Position numbers and translations under genes: made by a program. A DNA stretch of 11,592 nt from Acidimicrobiaceae bacterium (lineage in GTDB: Bacteria; Actinomycetota; Acidimicrobiia; Acidimicrobiales; Ilumatobacteraceae), in NCBI GenBank assembly GCA_002727235.1, contig PBWL01000041.1, positions 5,377-16,968 of the forward strand. Reading direction: 5' to 3'. The notes under the pieces are model-generated. The model was not told the origin of the DNA, searched no databases, and was given only the letters and a program-made list of their open reading frames with translations. Shown here in pieces: positions 6,967 to 11,592 of this stretch; position 1 is the stretch's first letter, and each line of letters starts with the position of its first letter.

Positions 6967-7101
6967 TCAACGAATCAGTCGGTGTCCCCGCCGGCTCCGA
7001 ACCCGTACAGGTACGGCGGCGGGAATTCGCGCTGCTACCGCGGCAATTGCCGCAATTACTGCCGCCACAGGGGCGAGAGGCGTAACAGCTGCTGAAAACA
7101 C
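6967..7101 (-). CDS. Possible 44-residue single-pass membrane peptide (doubtful)
   Basis: A GTG at 7101 opens a 44-codon frame ending in TGA at 6969-6967, upstream of and parallel to the malic enzyme gene. The product would have a hydrophobic Ala/Val/Ile run at about residues 4-32, with the repeating pattern AAVIAAIAAVAA, and a strongly basic tail RVRSRRGHRLIR. That is the plan of a small inner-membrane peptide with its C-terminus inside. Against it are the non-ATG start, the lack of a clear ribosome site, the low complexity, and a GC-rich repeat tract that would give such a peptide by chance. No family is recognised. If real, it would be the first gene of the malic enzyme transcript. Confidence 0.2.
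   Translation of the reverse strand: MFSAAVTPLAPVAAVIAAIAAVAARIPAAVPVRVRSRRGHRLIR
6987..7023. repeat. Nested inverted repeat (bulged hairpin) in the divergent region
   Basis: The outer arms are CCCGCCG (6987-6993) and CGGCGGG (7017-7023), 7 matching bases. Inside lie CCGTAC (7003-7008) and GTACGG (7011-7016), 6 matching bases around a 2-base centre. A 9-base bulge (6994-7002) would sit on the left arm only. As DNA the inner repeat looks like a protein binding site; as RNA in the malic enzyme leader it would make a GC-rich hairpin about 100 bases before the start codon. No T-run follows on either strand, so it is not a standard terminator. Confidence 0.4.
7040..7053. repeat. 14-base perfect palindrome with an extra half-site (operator-like)
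   Basis: GCGGCAATTGCCGC reads the same on both strands. A further copy of the half TGCCGC lies at 7060-7065, so three copies of the six-base half are packed in 26 bases. The position between two divergent genes suits a regulator binding site. A single 14-base palindrome is expected roughly 0.7 times by chance in a window this long, so it is weak evidence alone. The same bases would encode the Ala/Ile repeat of the doubtful peptide on the minus strand, which could explain the repetition. Confidence 0.35.
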
Positions 7102-7193
7102 GTCTTCAACATAGCGCAACAGTTTGGGCCGCGCCTCATCTACTCAAAAATTCAGAGTGTGCGTCAACAGTTCTCTCACATCCGCCGACCACC

Positions 7194-7199
7194 TAATCT
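7194..7199 (+). promoter_or_regulatory. Leaderless-type -10 element for the M20 peptidase gene
   Basis: TAATCT fits the actinobacterial TANNNT -10 pattern and lies exactly 6 bases before the ATG at 7206, so transcription would begin at or within a base of the start codon. No Shine-Dalgarno sequence precedes this ATG, which fits a leaderless message. A poor -35 (TTCTCT, 7171-7176) lies 17 bases upstream. The promoter would drive the M20 gene and the coupled DUF3039 gene. Confidence 0.5.
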
Positions 7200-7205
7200 T
7201 GCGAT

Positions 7206-8552
7206 ATGAGCGAACATTTGACCGGTGAAACCACCGAGTTGCTGCAGGCAATGATTAGAAACGCCTGCGTCAACGACGGAACTCCTGACTCTGGTGAAGA
7301 AATTCGCAACGCTGACCTACTCACCACCTTCCTTGAAGGCTCAGGGCTCGATATCCAACGTTTTGAGTCTCACCCCGGTCGATCATCGGTTGTCGCACGC
7401 ATCGAGGGGAGCGACCCGAACGCTCCGAAACTATGCCTCATGGGTCACACCGATGTTGTACCTGTGAGCCCTGAGGGTTGGGATAACGATCCGTTCGGTG
7501 GTGAACTCATCGATGGCGAGGTGTGGGGCCGAGGAGCGATCGACATGCTGAATCTCACCTCATCTATGGCGGTGGCGTTCCGGCGTCTTGCCGACTCCGG
7601 ATTTACCCCTACCGGTGACCTCATCTATTTCGGTGTTGCTGACGAAGAAGCCGGAGGCACTTGGGGAGCCGAATGGATGTTCGAACACCACGCCGATGTC
7701 ATCGATGCCGACTATGTCCTCACCGAACTCGGTGGTTGGTCATCGGTCGACCATCACGGCCACCGGAAGATCACCATCAACGTTGGAGAAAAGGGAATTG
7801 CCTGGCGCAAACTCCGGGTTCGCGGGACCCCAGGTCACGGGTCGATGCCGTGGGGCAGCGACAACGCTCTCGTCAAGGCCGCCGAGGCGGTTCGCCGGCT
7901 CGCATCATTCCGTCCCGCCACGCAGATCACTGATATATGGCGGGGACAAGTTGACGCAATGCGCATTTCTGAGGAAGAGAAAGCTGTCCTCCTCGACCCG
8001 CAACAAGTGTGGGATGCCCTCGACGCAATGCCCGTGGAGGCCGCTCGAGGGTGTCACGCTCTCACCCACACGACGATCTCCCCAAATGTCATTCATCCAG
8101 TTGAGTCACAGAAGACAAACGTCATCCCTGATGTCGTTGACCTCGTTATCGATATCCGCACCCTGCCCGGCACGACCGAAGACGAAGTCATTGCGATGAT
8201 CACCGAGGCTTTGGGAGATCTCGCCCCGCATGTCGAAATCGGTGAGGCCGAGCAGCAAGCTGAAGGAACACAATCTTCGATCGACACCCCGCTATGGGAT
8301 GTGATCTCCCATCAAACCCAAATCGCCTACCCAGGGGCTGAACTACTCCCCGGCCTTGTCGTGGGTGGCACCGACGCACGTTTCTACCGACAGCGCGGCC
8401 GTATTGGATACGGAGCTGGACTCTTCTCTCCATCGATGGACATGACCACATTCGGGAACAGATTCCATGGCCATAACGAACGCATCGACGTCGAAAGCCT
8501 CGGTCTCGCTACCGACTTCTGGCTTGGCATCTGCCAAGAGCTATTAGGATGA
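7206..8552 (+). CDS. M20-family metallopeptidase (dipeptidase / ArgE-DapE-like)
   Basis: The 448-residue protein is a co-catalytic zinc hydrolase of the M20 family, which removes acyl or aminoacyl groups from small peptides and amino acid derivatives. All usual residues are visible: GHTDVVP with H81 and the bridging D83 region, WGRGAIDM with D113 bridging the two metals, ADEEAGG with catalytic base E147 and ligand E148, TELGG with E174, and FHGHNERI with ligand H421 near the C-terminus. The lid or dimerisation domain begins at about residue 190 and carries GTPGHGSMP with H211. There is no signal peptide, so it is cytoplasmic. The substrate cannot be read from the motifs; members act on dipeptides, N-acetylornithine or succinyl-diaminopimelate, and the Met-Leu-Asn after D113 replaces the Lys common in many members. 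Its ATG at 7206 has no ribosome site but a well-placed -10. DUF3039 follows after 7 bases. Confidence 0.93.
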   Translation: MSEHLTGETTELLQAMIRNACVNDGTPDSGEEIRNADLLTTFLEGSGLDIQRFESHPGRSSVVARIEGSDPNAPKLCLMGHTDVVPVSPEGWDNDPFGGELIDGEVWGRGAIDMLNLTSSMAVAFRRLADSGFTPTGDLIYFGVADEEAGGTWGAEWMFEHHADVIDADYVLTELGGWSSVDHHGHRKITINVGEKGIAWRKLRVRGTPGHGSMPWGSDNALVKAAEAVRRLASFRPATQITDIWRGQVDAMRISEEEKAVLLDPQQVWDALDAMPVEAARGCHALTHTTISPNVIHPVESQKTNVIPDVVDLVIDIRTLPGTTEDEVIAMITEALGDLAPHVEIGEAEQQAEGTQSSIDTPLWDVISHQTQIAYPGAELLPGLVVGGTDARFYRQRGRIGYGAGLFSPSMDMTTFGNRFHGHNERIDVESLGLATDFWLGICQELLG

Positions 8553-8559
8553 AATCGCG

Positions 8560-8847
8560 ATGACCGACCTCGAAACGATGCCCGCAACCGTCGTTCCTGA
8601 AACCGAGATCACTCCCGAGACTGAAGAACCAACCAGCGCGCACATCGTCAAAGTCGAACCGGGAGAATCCGCTGCCGCAAAAGTGTTGCAAGCACGCATT
8701 GAAGGCACCCCCCTTGAGGCCCTGTGCGGATTCGTATGGGTGCCATCACGCGACCCAAAGCAACTACCTGTATGTCAACAATGCAAAGAGATCTACGACA
8801 TGTTCAAGATCTTCAACTACGGGCTTCGCGACACTCCAAACGAATAG
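8560..8847 (+). CDS. DUF3039-family small protein
   Basis: This 95-residue protein matches the pattern of DUF3039, a small family common in actinobacteria with no established function that I know of. The N-terminal 45 residues are acidic and Pro/Thr/Glu-rich, so probably disordered. The conserved part is at about 55-85: LEALCGFVWVPSRDP, then PVCQQCKEIYDMF. The Cys residues (one in ALCG, two in CQQC) look like three of the four ligands of a small zinc site, but this is inference. The ATG at 8560 lies 7 bases after the M20 stop. AGGA at 8546-8549, inside the last codons of the M20 gene, gives a usable ribosome site 10 bases upstream, so the two genes are probably translated from one message. 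There is no membrane segment. A 90-base gap with a short hairpin follows. Confidence 0.88.
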   Translation: MTDLETMPATVVPETEITPETEEPTSAHIVKVEPGESAAAKVLQARIEGTPLEALCGFVWVPSRDPKQLPVCQQCKEIYDMFKIFNYGLRDTPNE

Positions 8848-8860
8848 TTTTTGACATTTT

Positions 8861-8875
8861 CACCCCTTCGGGGTG
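8861..8875. repeat. Short GC hairpin after DUF3039 (weak terminator candidate)
   Basis: CACCCC and GGGGTG form a 6-base-pair stem around a TTC loop, 13 bases after the DUF3039 stop. No T-run follows it on the plus strand; the T-rich stretches (8848-8852 and 8857-8860) lie before it. It therefore does not fit an intrinsic terminator for the rightward genes. It could be a processing or leader element of the next gene, or chance. Confidence 0.35.
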
Positions 8876-8937
8876 GTCGACCGCAAGCCCAAAAGTCGCT
8901 TGCAAACAGTGACGCAATCTGCTTGAGATATGTCGTC

Positions 8938-9189
8938 ATGACATCTCAAACACGACAGCAACGGCAACCGCAACGAGCCTCCACAACAGGTGTCGGTCAA
9001 CGACCGCCATTTCGTTGGAAGTGCCCAACTTGTGGAAACTCAGTCGTCACACTCGTCACTGTCTCGGCTGCGCCAACGTGCTCAGCACACACGGGCGGCG
9101 GTCGGCAGATGGTTGCTGAACGAGTTCGTTTTCGCGATCTTGATCGACCACCGAATCAAGCGCAAGAGGTTCAGAACGAACTGAGGTAG
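8938..9189 (+). CDS. Small zinc-ribbon-like protein, unknown function
   Basis: The 83-residue protein is not one I recognise by family. Residues 1-25 are Gln/Arg/Thr-rich and probably disordered. A CPTC pair (C29, C32) and, 16 residues later, a CSAH pair (C48, H51) form a likely four-ligand zinc ribbon. The C-terminal part (VAERVRFRDLDR and on) is charged and helical-looking. The spacing of the ligand pairs is the usual one for small rubredoxin-like or zinc-ribbon knuckles found in nucleic-acid or ribosome-associated proteins, but no role can be claimed. The ATG at 8938 was chosen because the open frame before it (from 8851) runs through the hairpin and looks non-coding. There is no Shine-Dalgarno site. 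The gene lies 90 bases after DUF3039 on the same strand and ends 33 bases from the convergent DnaE2 gene. Confidence 0.65.
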   Translation: MTSQTRQQRQPQRASTTGVGQRPPFRWKCPTCGNSVVTLVTVSAAPTCSAHTGGGRQMVAERVRFRDLDRPPNQAQEVQNELR

Positions 9190-9222
9190 CGCTGACCACT
9201 CGGTGAGCGTGCAGTGGCAGTC

Positions 9223-11592
9223 CTAACGGAAATTCCGACTGGTCGAGCGACCAGGAGCGACAAGCGGCTGAAGATGCTCTGCAATCACATTGACAACACC
9301 CTCTGAACGTTCAAGGCGACCGCGCACCACAAGGGCTGGTGCCAGCGATTCGGAGCGGAACCGTTTCCAGCACCCTGCCGACACGATCACATTGATGAGC
9401 CCGGTTTCATCTTCAAGATTGATAAATGTTGTTCCGCGAGCGGTCATCGGCCGCTGCCGATGCGTCACCGTGCCAGCAACAACAACTGTCCGATCAACTT
9501 CGTGGGTCTGGAGCCCTTCTGATGTCACCACTCCAAGGTCAGAAAGTTCTTTACGCAAGAACGCCGTCGGGTGTCCGTCAGCAGAAATGCCGGTTGACCA
9601 TAAATCAGCCACCGCTTCTTCAACAGGGGTCATTCCCGGTAATCGAGGTGCAGTGACCTGGGCTGCAATGCCAGGGATCGTGCCCGATCGAGCTTGAGCG
9701 GCTGAACCTGCAAGCCAGAGAGCTTCACGACGGTTAAGCCCGAGGCACTCCTCAAACGCCCCTGCTGTCGCTAATGCTTCAAGATGTGCGACCGTAATGC
9801 CGGGAACCCGTCGCACAAGGTCTTCCAACGAATCAAACATGCTGTGTTGCCGTTGCTCAACGATCTGTTCAGCAAGATCGCTGCCAAGCCCCCGCACCGA
9901 CGTGAACCCGAGTCGAATAACGCTTCCACCATCTTCAAGTGTGGCTCCTTGAACTGAAACCCCAAGATCAACCCCTCTCACCGTTACACCATGGCGACGC
10001 GCGTCACGAACAAGGGTATGTGGAGACCAAAATCCCATCGGCTGGGCATTGAGCAATGCCGCACAGAACGCTGCGGGTTCGTGGTACTTGATCCATGCTG
10101 AGGCATAGACGAGGTAAGCAAATGACACCGAGTGCGACTCAGGAAATCCGTAATTTGCGAACGCTCTCATCTTTGTGTAGATCTCATCGGCAACGTCTCC
10201 GGTGATACCGCGCTCAGACATGCCGCGATAAAACCGCTCACGCAGACGCTCCATCCGCGCTGCTGAACGTTTCGACCCCATTGCTTGTCGAAGCTCGTCA
10301 GCCTCAGCTGCACTGAAGCCGGCAACATCGATTGCCATCTGCATGAGTTGCTCCTGGAAAAGGGGAACCCCCAGTGTCTTGCCCAGCGAGTTTTCTAACA
10401 GCGGATGCAAATAAGTGACCGGTTCGAGACCATTCCGACGGCGAATATACGGATGAACTGAACCACCTTGAATGGGACCCGGTCGAATCAGTGCAACTTC
10501 GACGACAAGGTCGTAAAACCGCCGAGGTTTCAGGCGGGGCAGAGTTGCCATTTGTGCCCGAGACTCCACTTGGAACACCCCGACCGTGTCAGCCCGACAC
10601 AGCATTGCGTAGACCTCATCTTCTTGCGGGATCGCTGCGAGGTCGACGGTGTATCCGCAGTGCTCAGCGATGAGGTCGACCGCAAGATGTAATGCCGACA
10701 ACATGCCAAGACCCAGTAGGTCGAACTTCACCAAGCCTGCAGCAGCGCAGTCGTCTTTATCCCACTGCAATACCGACCGACCCTCAGCCCTCGCCCACTC
10801 AACCGGACACACCTCGATAACCGGCCGATCACAAATCACCATGCCACCCGAATGAACACCGAGATGCCGTGGAGCGTCTTCAAGACGATGGGCAAGTTTC
10901 ACTACATCGTCAGGAATGCCAGTTTCGTGTTGATCTGCAGTCTTGAGAACGCGTTTCCATCCATCAACTCGACGCGACCACGCATCTTGACGGCCCGGGT
11001 CATGACCGAGCGCACGAGCGGCATCACGTACCGCTGACCGAGAGCGGTAGGTGATGACGTTTGCTACCTGCGCCGTGTGGTGACGGCCATATCGCGCATA
11101 CACGTACTGGATGACCTCTTCACGGCGACCCGATTCGATATCAAGGTCGATATCAGGTGGTCCGTCACGGTGAGGGGAGAGAAAGCGTTCGAATAACAGG
11201 CCAAGCGACACAGCGTCGGCAGCAGTAATACCGAGGGCATAGCAGACCGCCGAGTTCGCTGCGCTTCCGCGACCCTGACAGTAAATGTCATGTTCACGAC
11301 AAAACTTCACGATGTCCCACACGACAAGGAAGTAACCCGCGAATCCCAATTGTTCGACAAGTGCGAGCTCACGGTCAATGATCTGCCATGCCCGCGACCT
11401 CAGCGTCATATCTTCTGCCGCTGGGGGTCGTTCCCCATAGCGCTGCCGTGCACCTTCATATGTTGCGTGGCGAAGCAGCCCCATTTCGTCAAGCCCATCA
11501 GGGCACGGATATGGAGGCAGCGAAGGTGCAACGAGCGACACATCGAACGCTGCTGATTGCGCAATCTCCACGGTTCGTTCGATGACGCCTGG
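9223..11592 (-). CDS. dnaE2: Error-prone DNA polymerase DnaE2/ImuC, C-terminal 789 residues (5' end beyond window)
   Basis: The open frame enters from the right edge and ends at a TAG at 9225-9223. It is a C-family DNA polymerase alpha subunit. The PHP domain is outside the window. The palm carries CQGRGSAANSA (visible residues about 105-115) and PDIDLDIESGRR, with catalytic Asp149 and Asp151. The third catalytic Asp291 is in VKFDLLGL. Fingers motifs LIRPGPIQGG, VPLFQEQLMQMA and YGFPESHSVSFAYLVY follow. The MGFWSPHTLVRDARRHG block (519-535), the helix-hairpin-helix after it, an OB-fold near 705-780 and the closing SRNFR are typical of DnaE2 rather than replicative DnaE1, which is longer. DnaE2 performs mutagenic lesion bypass with ImuA/ImuB after DNA damage and is usually LexA-controlled. 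Neither the partners nor an SOS box can be seen here. The catalytic set is intact, so it should be active. A GTG at 11571 is internal, not the start. Confidence 0.94.
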   Translation of the reverse strand, partial: PGVIERTVEIAQSAAFDVSLVAPSLPPYPCPDGLDEMGLLRHATYEGARQRYGERPPAAEDMTLRSRAWQIIDRELALVEQLGFAGYFLVVWDIVKFCREHDIYCQGRGSAANSAVCYALGITAADAVSLGLLFERFLSPHRDGPPDIDLDIESGRREEVIQYVYARYGRHHTAQVANVITYRSRSAVRDAARALGHDPGRQDAWSRRVDGWKRVLKTADQHETGIPDDVVKLAHRLEDAPRHLGVHSGGMVICDRPVIEVCPVEWARAEGRSVLQWDKDDCAAAGLVKFDLLGLGMLSALHLAVDLIAEHCGYTVDLAAIPQEDEVYAMLCRADTVGVFQVESRAQMATLPRLKPRRFYDLVVEVALIRPGPIQGGSVHPYIRRRNGLEPVTYLHPLLENSLGKTLGVPLFQEQLMQMAIDVAGFSAAEADELRQAMGSKRSAARMERLRERFYRGMSERGITGDVADEIYTKMRAFANYGFPESHSVSFAYLVYASAWIKYHEPAAFCAALLNAQPMGFWSPHTLVRDARRHGVTVRGVDLGVSVQGATLEDGGSVIRLGFTSVRGLGSDLAEQIVEQRQHSMFDSLEDLVRRVPGITVAHLEALATAGAFEECLGLNRREALWLAGSAAQARSGTIPGIAAQVTAPRLPGMTPVEEAVADLWSTGISADGHPTAFLRKELSDLGVVTSEGLQTHEVDRTVVVAGTVTHRQRPMTARGTTFINLEDETGLINVIVSAGCWKRFRSESLAPALVVRGRLERSEGVVNVIAEHLQPLVAPGRSTSRNFR

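Larger units (their letters stand above)
6889..7205. other. Divergent intergenic region between malic enzyme and M20 peptidase genes
   Basis: This 317-base stretch separates the leftward operon from the rightward one and must carry promoters for both. Visible in it are the malic enzyme ribosome site, a small hairpin TGATTC/GAATCA at 6961-6977, a longer imperfect inverted repeat at 6987-7023, a 14-base palindrome at 7040-7053 and a leaderless-type promoter just before 7206. The part near 6920-7070 is GC-rich, whereas 7090-7205 is closer to average. I could not place a convincing -10/-35 pair for the malic enzyme direction. A short minus-strand ORF (6967-7101) may or may not be a real gene. Confidence 0.6.

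Noticed and set aside
6813..7114. Plus-strand open frames of 75-90 codons across the malic enzyme start and intergenic region
   Set aside because: They are Arg/Gly/Ala-rich products of GC-rich sequence overlapping the conserved malic enzyme N-terminus, with no ribosome site or homology seen.
7588..8199. 203-codon plus-strand frame within the M20 gene
   Set aside because: It lies in another frame of a gene with all catalytic motifs in place; its Pro/Ser/Arg-rich product is typical of a shadow frame.
8851..8856. Perfect TTGACA -35 hexamer after DUF3039
   Set aside because: No TANNNT-like hexamer lies 16-19 bases downstream; that position falls in the GC hairpin.
8861..8875. Intrinsic terminator for the M20-DUF3039 transcript
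   Set aside because: The stem is only 6 base pairs and no T-run follows it; kept only as a hairpin.
9196..9217. CCACT/AGTGG inverted repeat between the convergent zinc-ribbon and dnaE2 genes
   Set aside because: The stem is 5 base pairs with a 12-base loop and no T-run, which is within chance; not called as a bidirectional terminator.
1..11592. Defence system, mobile element, CRISPR array or RNA gene
   Set aside because: No transposase, integrase, toxin-antitoxin pair, regularly spaced repeats, or tRNA/rRNA-like sequence was recognised on either strand.

Overview
The window looks like chromosomal DNA from an actinobacterium, most likely a moderately high-GC free-living lineage such as Acidimicrobiia. 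This taxonomic call is inference. It rests on the gene set: an ACT-domain malic enzyme, DUF3039 and DUF4031 small proteins, a DnaE2-type mutagenic polymerase, GTG starts and leaderless-looking gene starts. No rRNA, tRNA, CRISPR array, insertion sequence, integrase or attachment site was seen. Base composition and codon use look even throughout, so nothing marks recent transfer.

Layout. The left edge (1-229, minus) is the N-terminus of a leucyl aminopeptidase. It diverges from a membrane-anchored YceI-like protein (328-1143, plus). That gene meets, tail to tail with a 14-base overlap, a tightly packed leftward block that occupies 1130-6888. In transcription order the block encodes an ACT-domain NAD malic enzyme, a DUF4031 protein, an ArsC-type arsenate reductase, and two half-size ABC exporter subunits with overlapping reading frames. 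A roughly 0.3 kb divergent intergenic region (6889-7205) holds several inverted repeats, a doubtful small membrane ORF on the minus strand and a likely leaderless promoter for the rightward genes. Rightward come an M20-family metallopeptidase (7206-8552), a coupled DUF3039 gene (8560-8847) and a small zinc-ribbon-like protein (8938-9189). These converge on the C-terminal 789 residues of a DnaE2 (ImuC) error-prone DNA polymerase, whose gene runs off the right edge.

How the genes relate. The two ABC subunits form a textbook asymmetric heterodimeric exporter. The degenerate residues of one subunit (Walker B Asp, Q-loop Glu) fall in the same composite ATP site as the altered signature motif of the partner. 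ArsC lies directly upstream, translationally overlapped with the exporter, while no ArsB/Acr3-type arsenite pump is visible. Whether this is a functional link or operon bystanding is open. The remaining genes are ordinary metabolism, peptide turnover and DNA damage tolerance. I found no clear new defence or mobile system. The points most worth a second look are the arsC-exporter coupling, the uncharacterised DUF4031, DUF3039 and zinc-ribbon proteins, and the structured divergent intergenic region.
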